From Puniceicoccales bacterium (lineage in GTDB: Bacteria > Verrucomicrobiota > Verrucomicrobiia > Opitutales > JAIRLG01), in NCBI GenBank assembly GCA_031278595.1, contig JAITKE010000102.1, forward strand, positions 1-6,133: a stretch of DNA of 6,133 nt, given 5' to 3'. Below are positions 1 through 5,664 of this stretch, piece by piece. The notes under the pieces are model-generated. The model did not search any database and was not told the DNA's origin. It saw only the letters and a program-made list of their open reading frames with translations. Within the stretch, counting starts at the first letter, position 1. Each line of letters begins with the position of its first letter. The position numbers were made by a program, and so were the translations under genes.

Positions 1-1
1 T

Positions 2-247
2 CTCAAGCTCGCCGACATGTTGAGCAAGAAGCGGCCGGCCAACATCGCTTTCCCGCGCCAGGTGGCAATGTACCTCTGCCGCCTGATCACCTCGCAATCC
101 CTGGTCGAAATCGGCCAGACCTTCGGTGGGCGCGACCACGGCACCGTGATTCATGCCTGCAAGGCGGTCGAAAACATGATGGAGCAGGACCCGACGATCA
201 AGCGCAGCGTCGAACATCTCAAACAGACCTTGCAGAAAGGATTTTGA
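2..247 (+). CDS. dnaA: Chromosomal replication initiator DnaA, C-terminal fragment (domain IV)
   Basis: This is the 3' end of a gene that begins before the window; 81 residues and a TGA stop are visible. DnaA binds DnaA boxes at oriC and opens the origin. The visible part is domain IV, the helix-turn-helix DNA-binding domain. It shows the basic-loop region followed by PRQVAMYLCRLITSQSLVEIG, and then the family signature FGGRDHGTVIHACKAVE at about residues 45-61 of the fragment. The usual signature reads RDHTTV, and here the first Thr is Gly. In E. coli that Thr (T435) is one of the residues contacting the DnaA box. The AAA+ domain lies outside the window, so whether the protein is complete cannot be judged. 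lpxC follows 38 bp after the stop (or overlaps it, if a TTG start is used), so the two genes may be co-transcribed. Confidence 0.96.
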   Translation, partial: LKLADMLSKKRPANIAFPRQVAMYLCRLITSQSLVEIGQTFGGRDHGTVIHACKAVENMMEQDPTIKRSVEHLKQTLQKGF

Positions 248-285
248 GGCCTTCTCTGGCTCTTGCCCCGAGTTTTTACGGCACG

Positions 286-1626
286 ATGACGAGACAGCGC
301 ACGATACGGCGGGAGATTTCCCTGCAGGGGCGAGGGATCCACACCGGTGCGGATGTCCAAGTATGCCTCAAGCCGGCTCCGGTGAATAACGGCATCGTCT
401 TTCGGCGCACCGACTTACTGGGCCATCCGGAAGTCCATCCGCGCATCGATCACATCGGGGATTGTGTGCGCTGCACGAAGCTCGTGGAGAACGAGGTGCT
501 GATCATCACGCCGGAGCATCTGCTGGCCGCCGTGGCCGGTCTGGGTATCCACAATCTGTGGGTCGAGATGAACGCGAGCGAATTGCCCGGCTTCGACGGT
601 TCGGCCAAACTCTTCGTCCAAACCCTTTTGGAGGCGGAGATTTTGGAGCAGGAGGCGGAAGTGGAATTCCTTTCACTGGACACGCCGGTGTCCGTCAGCT
701 CCGGTCCCCGCAGCCTGATTGCCCTGCCCTACGAGGGATTCAAAATCACCTGTACTTCATCCGACGACCACCAGTTCCACACCCAGCATCTCTCGCTCGA
801 GATCACGCCGGAGAACTTCATCTCCGAGCTGGCCCCCTCCCGAACCTTCGTCTTCTTCGAAGACATCCGCCCTCTTATGGATTCAGGGATGATGCAGGGA
901 GCCAGTCTGGATACCGCCTTGATCATCCAGGGAAACAGTATCCTCGCCAAGGAGCCTCTGCGCTTTCCCGATGAACTGGTGCGGCACAAGATACTGGACC
1001 TCGTCGGCGACCTCGCTCTCCTGGGGAAGCCGCTCCGGGCCCACATCATCGCCGTGCGCCCGGGCCATGCCTTCAATGCCCAGCTGACCCAAAAATTGGC
1101 GGAGCATTTTGCCGAAAGGGCTTCGGGATCCCCCAAATCTCTCCCTACGCCGTCGGGACCGTTGCCGGTTCTGACCGAGACATCGATGGACATTCAGAAG
1201 ATTTTGAATCTTCTGCCGCACCGCTATCCCTTCCTGATGATCGACCGCGTCGTCGAATTTCGGGGCCAGCAGGAATTGCGGGCGATAAAAAATGTCTCGA
1301 TCAACGAGCCCTATTTTCAGGGACATTTCCCGGGCCAGGCGGTCATGCCAGGGGTGTTGCAGATCGAGGCGATGGCGCAGGCGGCCGGCATTTTGATGAT
1401 TCGGGAGGCGCACTGCGAGAACAAACTGGCCTATTTTATGAGCTGCGACAAGGTAAAGTTCCGTCGGGCGGTGGTGCCCGGCGACCAGCTGGAAATTTAT
1501 GCCAAAATCCTGAGGAGCCGTGGGGGAAAAATCGGGGTTGCGGACTGCCAGTGCAGCGTCAATGGAAAAGTCGTCTCCTCGGCGGAGCTGATGTTCACCA
1601 TCGTGGAACAGAGGGTTTCCCACTGA
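286..1626 (+). CDS. lpxC-fabZ: Bifunctional UDP-3-O-acyl-N-acetylglucosamine deacetylase / 3-hydroxyacyl-ACP dehydratase (LpxC-FabZ fusion)
   Basis: This is a 446-residue cytoplasmic fusion enzyme. Residues 1 to about 276 are LpxC, the Zn-dependent deacetylase that makes the committed step of lipid A synthesis. It has the first zinc His in PEHLLAA (E77, H78), the other two ligands in HKILDLVGD (H234, D238) and the catalytic His in PGHAFN (H261), matching E. coli E78/H79/H238/D242/H265. Residues of about 277-300 form a Ser/Pro-rich linker. Residues 301-446 are FabZ, starting at its own Met with DIQKILNLLPHRYPFL. Its catalytic pair is H347 in GHFPGQ and E361 in LQIEAMAQ, with the 14-residue spacing of E. 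coli FabZ. I chose ATG 286 because it gives the typical LpxC start (TRQRTI). A TTG at 244, overlapping the dnaA stop, would add 14 residues, but its AAAGGA site is only about 2 nt away. ATG 286 has no clear ribosome site either. Such fusions are known in Bacteroidota and some PVC bacteria. lpxA follows after 4 bp. Confidence 0.95.
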   Translation: MTRQRTIRREISLQGRGIHTGADVQVCLKPAPVNNGIVFRRTDLLGHPEVHPRIDHIGDCVRCTKLVENEVLIITPEHLLAAVAGLGIHNLWVEMNASELPGFDGSAKLFVQTLLEAEILEQEAEVEFLSLDTPVSVSSGPRSLIALPYEGFKITCTSSDDHQFHTQHLSLEITPENFISELAPSRTFVFFEDIRPLMDSGMMQGASLDTALIIQGNSILAKEPLRFPDELVRHKILDLVGDLALLGKPLRAHIIAVRPGHAFNAQLTQKLAEHFAERASGSPKSLPTPSGPLPVLTETSMDIQKILNLLPHRYPFLMIDRVVEFRGQQELRAIKNVSINEPYFQGHFPGQAVMPGVLQIEAMAQAAGILMIREAHCENKLAYFMSCDKVKFRRAVVPGDQLEIYAKILRSRGGKIGVADCQCSVNGKVVSSAELMFTIVEQRVSH

Positions 1627-1630
1627 ATTC

Positions 1631-2407
1631 ATGGCAACGGCGATCCATCCCACAGCTGTGGTCGAAAGTGGAGCGGAGATCGCCGAAGATGTGAGCATCG
1701 GGGCCTATGCCTACGTCGGCCAAGAGGTGTATCTGGGTGCCCGCTGCGAGGTGCGGCATCACGCCACCGTCGATGGGCGTAGTATTTTAGGCCAGGAAAA
1801 TGTCATTCACCCCTATGCCTTCATCGGTGGGTTGACGCAGGATTTGAAGTATCAGGGGGGCAGTCCTGGACTGCGCATCGGCAATGGAAATGTTTTTCGG
1901 GAATATGCCACCGTGCACGTGTCAACTTCGGCGGAGCGCGAAACCCTCGTCGGGAATCGCAACACGATTCTGGCCTACGCCCATATCGCCCATGACTGCG
2001 TGGTGGGAGATGACAATATCTTCAGCAGTCTTGCCGCTCTGGGGGGACACTGTGTCATAGGGAATTTCACTAACATCGCCTGGAATGCCGGCATCCACCA
2101 ATTCGTCAAAGTGGGAAACTATGCCATGGCGGCGGCGTCCTCCGTCGTGACGATGGACCTGCCTCCGTTCATGCTGGCCCAGGGAGCGCCGGCCCGGGTC
2201 CGGACCTTCAATCGCGTTTTACTGGAACGCCAGGGTTTCAGTGAGGAGGATATTGCGGAAGTGAAGTACATCTACAAGCTCCTCTACCGCTCCTACTGTA
2301 CCCGAAAAAAGGCCCTGCGGACACTGGAGAGGAAGAGGCGCGTGGCGGGAGATGTTTTCGACCAGGTGCTGAGCTTTGCGGCCCAGAGCGAGCGCGGATT
2401 CTGTTGA
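1631..2407 (+). CDS. lpxA: Acyl-ACP--UDP-N-acetylglucosamine O-acyltransferase (LpxA)
   Basis: LpxA performs the first step of lipid A synthesis in the cytoplasm, moving a 3-hydroxyacyl chain from ACP to the 3-OH of UDP-GlcNAc. The 258-residue length is close to E. coli (262). The N-terminal two-thirds is a left-handed beta-helix of hexapeptide repeats (for example IHPTAV, VSIGAY, CVIGNF). Known active-site elements are present: QDLKY (D71, K73), the catalytic His in AHIAHDC (H121, equal to E. coli H125), H140 and the HQF motif (H156). A helical C-terminal domain runs from about residue 185 (VLLERQGFSEEDI). The residue aligned with the E. coli acyl-chain 'ruler' G173 is Ala (A169), inside the run AMAAAS, which may shorten the acceptor groove. 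The ATG lies 4 bp after the lpxC-fabZ stop with only a distant GAGGG upstream, so translational coupling is likely. Confidence 0.95.
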   Translation: MATAIHPTAVVESGAEIAEDVSIGAYAYVGQEVYLGARCEVRHHATVDGRSILGQENVIHPYAFIGGLTQDLKYQGGSPGLRIGNGNVFREYATVHVSTSAERETLVGNRNTILAYAHIAHDCVVGDDNIFSSLAALGGHCVIGNFTNIAWNAGIHQFVKVGNYAMAAASSVVTMDLPPFMLAQGAPARVRTFNRVLLERQGFSEEDIAEVKYIYKLLYRSYCTRKKALRTLERKRRVAGDVFDQVLSFAAQSERGFC

Positions 2408-2428
2408 AGGGTGACGGATGAATGCTTT

Positions 2429-2677
2429 ATGGATTGGCCGATGGGGAATATCGAGACCTCGCTGAACCTCCTCCTCTTCATCGGAGTATCGGGCATTTTC
2501 CTGCTCTGGGTCTGCTGCGACCGGCAGGATAACGTTCGTCTGCGCCTGCACTGGAAGCATTCCGCCTTTCTCTGCCGCCGCTGCCGGCACATCTACGAGG
2601 CGATGCGGCCGCCCAAAAGTCGGGAGGGTGTCCCCTGTCCTCACTGCGGAACGGAGAATACGCCTTTGCATTTTTGA
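2429..2677 (+). CDS. Small single-pass membrane protein with C-terminal zinc ribbon, function unknown
   Basis: I do not recognise a named family. From ATG 2429 the protein has 82 residues. A short, slightly acidic N-terminus is followed by one hydrophobic segment (about residues 12-30, LNLLLFIGVSGIFLLWV). A basic stretch (RQDNVRLRLHWKH) comes next, then two CxxC knuckles, CRRC (C49, C52) and CPHC (C70, C73), which should bind one zinc ion. By the positive-inside rule the ribbon faces the cytoplasm. The start is uncertain. GTG 2411 directly abuts a GAAGG, which is too close for good initiation. ATG 2429 has a GGA about 10 nt upstream, and ATG 2441 is also possible but would leave a very short N-terminus. 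It lies about 20 bp after lpxA and 40 bp before pfp, so it probably shares the lipid A transcript. That placement alone does not establish an envelope function. The coordinated TM and paired cysteines argue that the ORF is real. Confidence 0.72.
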   Translation: MDWPMGNIETSLNLLLFIGVSGIFLLWVCCDRQDNVRLRLHWKHSAFLCRRCRHIYEAMRPPKSREGVPCPHCGTENTPLHF

Positions 2678-2717
2678 TTGATTCCTTAGCCTCAAAAGAG
2701 ACAGTTGGTCTTAAATT

Positions 2718-3911
2718 ATGGATAAGGTCGGCATCCTGACGGCGGGAGGATTGGCTCCCTGTCTTTCGGCGGCGGTGGGCGAGTTCCTCCTGCAGTACAC
2801 GGAGAAATTTCCGGAGACCGAGATCATCGCCTACCGCTACGGCTATCAGGGGCTTTTGCTGGGGGAGAGTTTTGTCGTGACCCCGGAGATCCGCCGGCAG
2901 GCCCAGCGCCTGCTGGCCTTCGGTGGCAGCCCCCTGGGCAATAGCCGCGTGAAGCTGACCAATGGGAAGGATTGCGTGAAGCGCGGTCTGGTGAAGGAGG
3001 GGGAAGACCCGCAGAAAGTGGCGGCCGAACAACTCGTCCGGGATGGGGTGACGGTGCTCCACACCATTGGAGGTGATGACACCAACACCGCCGCCGGCGA
3101 CTTGGCCCGTTATCTGAAGGAGCACCATTACGACCTGACCGTGATGGGCCTGCCGAAAACGGTGGACAACGACGTCTATCCCATCGCCCAAAGCCTGGGG
3201 GCGGTGACGGCCGCCGAGGCGGGTGCTGTCTTTTTCGAACACATCGTCTCCGAGGCCAGCGCCAGTCCCCGCATGCTCCTCATCCATGAGGTGATGGGCC
3301 GCCACTGCGGCTGGCTGACGGCCGCCACCGCCCTGGCCTATCACCGCCGCCTGGAGAAGAGTGAATGGCTCCCGGACATCGGACTGCGCCGGGAATCGCG
3401 CCAGCTCCATGCGGTCTATATCCCGGAGAGGGAGCTGGACATCGAAAAAGAGGCCTCACGGCTCACCGAGGTCATGGAAAAAGTGGGCAATGTGAACGTC
3501 TTCATCAGCGAAGGAGCCGGTGTTGAGGCCATCGTGAAGGAGATGGAGTCGCGGGGGGAATCCGTGGAGCGGGATGCCTTCGGCCACGTGCGCCTGGACA
3601 GGGTTCAGTCCGGACAATACCTGGCCTCCCAATTGGGAAAGCAGCTGGGGGCCGAAAAGGTATTGGTGCAGAAGAGCGGCTATTTTGCGCGTTCCTCGGC
3701 CGCCAATACGGAGGATTTGCGCCTGATCCGCGAGTGCGTCGCCTCGGCCATTGAGGCCGCATCCCACCACCGCTCCGGCGTCGTGGGCTATGACGAGAAG
3801 CGGGGAAAGGCCTTGGGCTGCATCGAGTTCGCGCGCATCCGCGGCGGCAAGCCCTACGATTTCCACGCCGAGGATTTTCAAAGCCTTCTGCGGGCGATGG
3901 CCCAATCCTGA
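2718..3911 (+). CDS. pfp: Pyrophosphate--fructose 6-phosphate 1-phosphotransferase (PPi-dependent phosphofructokinase)
   Basis: This 397-residue cytoplasmic glycolytic enzyme interconverts fructose 6-phosphate and fructose 1,6-bisphosphate using PPi/Pi, so the step is reversible. The N-terminal phosphate-binding loop is GILTAGGLAPC. GGDDTN (residues 118-123) has Asp121 where ATP-dependent enzymes have Gly. PKTVDND (146-152) has Lys147 where ATP enzymes have Gly, and carries the catalytic Asp150. Both substitutions are the accepted marks of PPi use. The sugar-phosphate-binding MGRHCGW starts at M193, and a later conserved EGAG lies at about residues 265-268. The overall sequence resembles rhizobial Pfp as I remember it. 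ATG 2718 gives the expected N-terminus. No convincing Shine-Dalgarno is present (a purine run AAAAGAGA is about 16 nt away). It sits between the lipid A genes and the T3SS genes with no obvious functional tie to either, and a large palindromic element begins 15 bp after its stop. Confidence 0.94.
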   Translation: MDKVGILTAGGLAPCLSAAVGEFLLQYTEKFPETEIIAYRYGYQGLLLGESFVVTPEIRRQAQRLLAFGGSPLGNSRVKLTNGKDCVKRGLVKEGEDPQKVAAEQLVRDGVTVLHTIGGDDTNTAAGDLARYLKEHHYDLTVMGLPKTVDNDVYPIAQSLGAVTAAEAGAVFFEHIVSEASASPRMLLIHEVMGRHCGWLTAATALAYHRRLEKSEWLPDIGLRRESRQLHAVYIPERELDIEKEASRLTEVMEKVGNVNVFISEGAGVEAIVKEMESRGESVERDAFGHVRLDRVQSGQYLASQLGKQLGAEKVLVQKSGYFARSSAANTEDLRLIRECVASAIEAASHHRSGVVGYDEKRGKALGCIEFARIRGGKPYDFHAEDFQSLLRAMAQS

Positions 3912-3926
3912 GTCCCATTTTCCTCT

Positions 3927-4021
3927 GCTGGCTGGCTTTCGATGCCTCCGGCATCGGGCCCGCTGCGCGGGCCGCAAGGGACAAATGGCAGAAGCCATTT
4001 TCCCTTGCAAAGCCAGCCAGC
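3927..4021. repeat. 95-bp fully paired cloverleaf (four-way-junction) palindromic element
   Basis: A perfect 13-bp inverted repeat (GCTGGCTGGCTTT at 3927-3939 with its complement at 4009-4021) encloses three adjacent hairpins. Hairpin A has CGATGCC at 3940-3946 pairing with 3950-3956, loop TCC. Hairpin B has GGCCCGC at 3957-3963 pairing with 3967-3973, loop TGC. Hairpin C has 3974-3989 pairing with 3994-4008, 15 bp with one bulged C at 3982 and loop AGAA. The arms abut exactly, so 84 of 95 bases are paired and no base lies at the junctions. All pairs are Watson-Crick, so either DNA strand or an RNA copy could fold. It lies between pfp and the T3SS genes. A T-rich stretch (ATTTTT, 4028-4033) follows 6 nt after the outer stem, so it might also reduce read-through from pfp, but it is not a canonical intrinsic terminator. 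The likeliest identity is a dispersed palindromic or miniature mobile element; a structured RNA is the alternative. No clear target duplication is seen. Confidence 0.85.
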
Positions 4022-4092
4022 TTCGCAATTTTTAGGCGCAGTGCACTTTTCGCTTGTGAAGAACTGCCAAAGAATCAAGATGCTGCGGTGTG

Positions 4093-4097
4093 AAGGA
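4093..4097 (+). promoter_or_regulatory. Ribosome binding site of sctQ (decides start)
   Basis: AAGGA lies 8 nt before ATG 4106 and overlaps the earlier in-frame ATG 4097. The correct spacing to 4106, and lack of any site before 4097, makes 4106 the better start. Confidence 0.7.
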
Positions 4098-4105
4098 TGA
4101 GGGAT

Positions 4106-4846
4106 ATGGAGCTTCTTGAGCTGGAGGAGATGTCGAAGGCTCAGTGGGAGCGATGGAACGCATTCTACGGTCGGCGGCGGGTGCTGAAATCCTCTGTGGT
4201 CGGACGGGAGCTGTGGCTGACGTGTCTCCCCCAGCCCGGGATCGAAGGCGAGTGCTCGCTCTGGTCTCTGGAGCTGCAGGGTAAGGAGTTTAGGGTCTAT
4301 CTCTCGCCATTTCCGGTCTTGTCTGATTTAGAGACGCAGTTCCAGGAGGTCAGTTGGCGGATACTGCCCCGAGAGCTGCAACTACTTTTTTGGGAGGCGG
4401 CGTTGTCGCCGCTCCTGAATGCGCTGGAATCCCTCCTGGGGGCCAAAATTTCGCTCCGATCGGTCGAGGAGAAAGTCTGCGCTCCGGAATTTTCGGCCGA
4501 GACCGTCGGCTTTCGCGCCTTTATGCCCGCCGAAGGGAGGAATTTTTTCGGCTGTTGGCAGATGGAAGATCCGGTCCTGGAGGCGAAGCTTCAGGATCTG
4601 TGGAAACATCAACCCGCCCTACCTTTGAGAAAGTACGAGGATCTGCGGGTGGATTATACCCTGGATCTGGGCTCCACGGAGCTGTCGAGGGAAGCCTACG
4701 AGAAGCTGCAGGAGGAAGACCTCATCCTGCTCGACCACTATGCCCTGGCGCCCGGAACCGCTTCGTCCCTGCGTGGACTGGGACCCTTTCAGGTACAGGT
4801 ACTTCCCTGTGAAGAGGGATTTCGTGTGGAAAAAGTGAAACTTTAA
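4106..4846 (+). CDS. sctQ: Type III secretion C-ring protein SctQ, N-terminal part with first SpoA domain (HrcQA-like)
   Basis: This 246-residue protein (from ATG 4106) most likely forms part of the cytoplasmic sorting platform/C-ring of a T3SS, which receives chaperone-effector complexes below the export gate. Identification rests on the C-terminal third, about residues 180-246. VDYTLDLGSTELS, LQEEDLILLD and the terminal QVQVLPCEEGFRVEKV follow the pattern of the first SpoA (surface presentation of antigens) domain of YscQ/HrcQ. The N-terminal 175 residues are rich in Trp and Leu and resemble no other family I know, as is usual for the variable SctQ N-terminus. Normal SctQ proteins of about 300-350 residues carry two SpoA domains; here a stop intervenes after the first. 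The second is encoded by the next gene, 11 bp downstream in another frame. sctR then follows, as in standard T3SS operons. The first in-frame ATG at 4097 is disfavoured because it overlaps the AAGGA site. Confidence 0.8.
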   Translation: MELLELEEMSKAQWERWNAFYGRRRVLKSSVVGRELWLTCLPQPGIEGECSLWSLELQGKEFRVYLSPFPVLSDLETQFQEVSWRILPRELQLLFWEAALSPLLNALESLLGAKISLRSVEEKVCAPEFSAETVGFRAFMPAEGRNFFGCWQMEDPVLEAKLQDLWKHQPALPLRKYEDLRVDYTLDLGSTELSREAYEKLQEEDLILLDHYALAPGTASSLRGLGPFQVQVLPCEEGFRVEKVKL

Positions 4847-4849
4847 GGA
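4845..4849 (+). promoter_or_regulatory. Ribosome binding site of the second SctQ gene (decides start)
   Basis: AAGGA overlaps the sctQ TAA stop and the earlier in-frame ATG 4849, and sits 8 nt before ATG 4858. The arrangement closely copies that of sctQ and favours 4858. Confidence 0.7.
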
Positions 4850-4857
4850 TGAGAGCT

Positions 4858-5628
4858 ATGGCTGATGAAAGAGAAAACCTACTCACCGATAACGAAGATC
4901 TGGAGCTGGATGAGCCGGAGGAGACGGAGTCTACGGAGGAAGAGAAGGATGAGGAGTGGGACGAGGAGGCTTCCGAGGAAGCCGATGAGGAGCTGACGGA
5001 GCCGGGGGATTCTCTTCCGGAAGAAGATGGTGAAGAAGAAGGCGATGAGGAACTGACAGAAACAGAGGATTTCCTGCCCGGGGAAAGCGGTGAAGAAGGA
5101 GCCGATGAGGAGGAGAATGTCGAGGAGAGCGTCGAAGGCCAGGAGGGGGAAGGAGGTGCAGAGGCCATCGACGGAGAAGAGGGGAGCGATGAGGCCCTGA
5201 GTCCCGATGCGGGTGAAGAAAATTCCCCATCTCCCGAAGTGGAGAAAACTCCAGCGGCCGTTGAGCAGGAGATGCCGGCGGAATTGCCGGCAGAGGATAG
5301 GAATTCGAAAGCCCCGACAGCCGATGCGGCTCACGTCAAGCCGGCCGAGGCGACGGAGGTGCGGATCCCCGAAGCCTTTCTCCACGCCGAGTACCGCAAG
5401 GGAACGAGGGCTTCGGTGGCCCAGATGCCCATTCGGCTCACGTTTGAGGTGGGGCACCAGTCGATCCGCCTGGGGGATTTGGAGAGCCTGCAGGAGGGCT
5501 TCCTCTTCGAGGGCGGGAATCCCATGGACGCCTCGGTCGACATCTGCGCCAATGGCCAGTTGATCGGCAAGGGCAGTCTGCTGAACATCGAGGGTCGGAT
5601 CGGGGTTCGGGTGACGGAAATTTACTAA
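4858..5628 (+). CDS. SctQ C-terminal SpoA (FliN/HrcQB-like) protein with long acidic N-terminal extension
   Basis: The protein has 256 residues from ATG 4858. Residues 188-256 form a SpoA/FliN-type domain (MPIRLTFEVGHQSIRLGDLESL, then GNPMDASVDICANGQLIGKGSLLNIEGRIGVRVTEIY). This is the conserved C-terminal half of SctQ that dimerises and builds the T3SS C-ring. Residues of about 2-127 are almost entirely acidic and low in complexity: roughly 60 Asp/Glu and only two basic residues. They include a 20-residue repeat (A/G)DEELTE...LP..., and are followed by a Pro/Ala-rich linker of about 40 residues. The acidic part is expected to be disordered. A stand-alone C-terminal SctQ domain is known as HrcQB in Pseudomonas syringae, and as an internally started product in Yersinia YscQ. 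An acidic extension of this size is unusual to my knowledge. The gene begins 11 bp after sctQ and ends 36 bp before sctR, consistent with one operon. Confidence 0.85.
   Translation: MADERENLLTDNEDLELDEPEETESTEEEKDEEWDEEASEEADEELTEPGDSLPEEDGEEEGDEELTETEDFLPGESGEEGADEEENVEESVEGQEGEGGAEAIDGEEGSDEALSPDAGEENSPSPEVEKTPAAVEQEMPAELPAEDRNSKAPTADAAHVKPAEATEVRIPEAFLHAEYRKGTRASVAQMPIRLTFEVGHQSIRLGDLESLQEGFLFEGGNPMDASVDICANGQLIGKGSLLNIEGRIGVRVTEIY
4981..5160 (+). repeat. 60-bp tandem repeat coding acidic repeats
   Basis: Three consecutive 60-bp units (4981-5040, 5041-5100, 5101-5160) each begin with G(C/G)CGATGAGGA and keep the reading frame. They encode 20-residue units such as ADEELTEPGDSLPEEDGEEE. Units one and two match at about 43 of 60 bases; the third matches well only at its first part. 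A further decayed copy may start near 5185 (AGCGATGAGGCCCTGAG). The repeat lies wholly within the acidic extension of the second SctQ gene and points to growth of that region by slippage or unequal crossing-over. Confidence 0.75.
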
Positions 5629-5654
5629 ACCCCCTTCAAAATGGCGGTGTAAAC

Positions 5655-5660
5655 GGAGGA
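5655..5660 (+). promoter_or_regulatory. Ribosome binding site of sctR
   Basis: GGAGGA lies 4 nt before ATG 5665. It is the strongest Shine-Dalgarno in the window and supports that ATG over the second in-frame ATG at 5683. Confidence 0.75.
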
Positions 5661-5664
5661 TACC

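Noticed and set aside
883..1698. 271-codon - strand ORF
   Set aside because: It is a shadow of lpxC-fabZ, whose catalytic motifs are intact on the + strand.
2478..3410. 310-codon - strand ORF
   Set aside because: It is antisense to pfp and the zinc-ribbon gene, with no recognisable motifs.
4009..4033. Intrinsic terminator after pfp
   Set aside because: The right outer arm is followed by TTCGCA before the short T tract, and the stem encloses three hairpins. It is not a canonical terminator, though some termination effect is possible.
3751..4035. 94-codon + strand ORF running from inside pfp through the cloverleaf
   Set aside because: It overlaps pfp in another frame, and its second half is simply the palindrome read through. 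It has no ribosome site or recognisable protein.
4022..4092. Possible sigma-70 promoter before sctQ (TTGTGA at 4054)
   Set aside because: No acceptable -10 hexamer lies at 16-18 bp spacing, so a promoter cannot be supported by eye.
4722..5168. 148-codon Ser-rich - strand ORF
   Set aside because: It is the reverse complement of the Glu/Asp repeat codons, which necessarily reads as Ser/Pro-rich sequence.
5641..5652. ATG GCG GTG TAA mini-ORF before sctR
   Set aside because: Three codons with no ribosome site; expected by chance.
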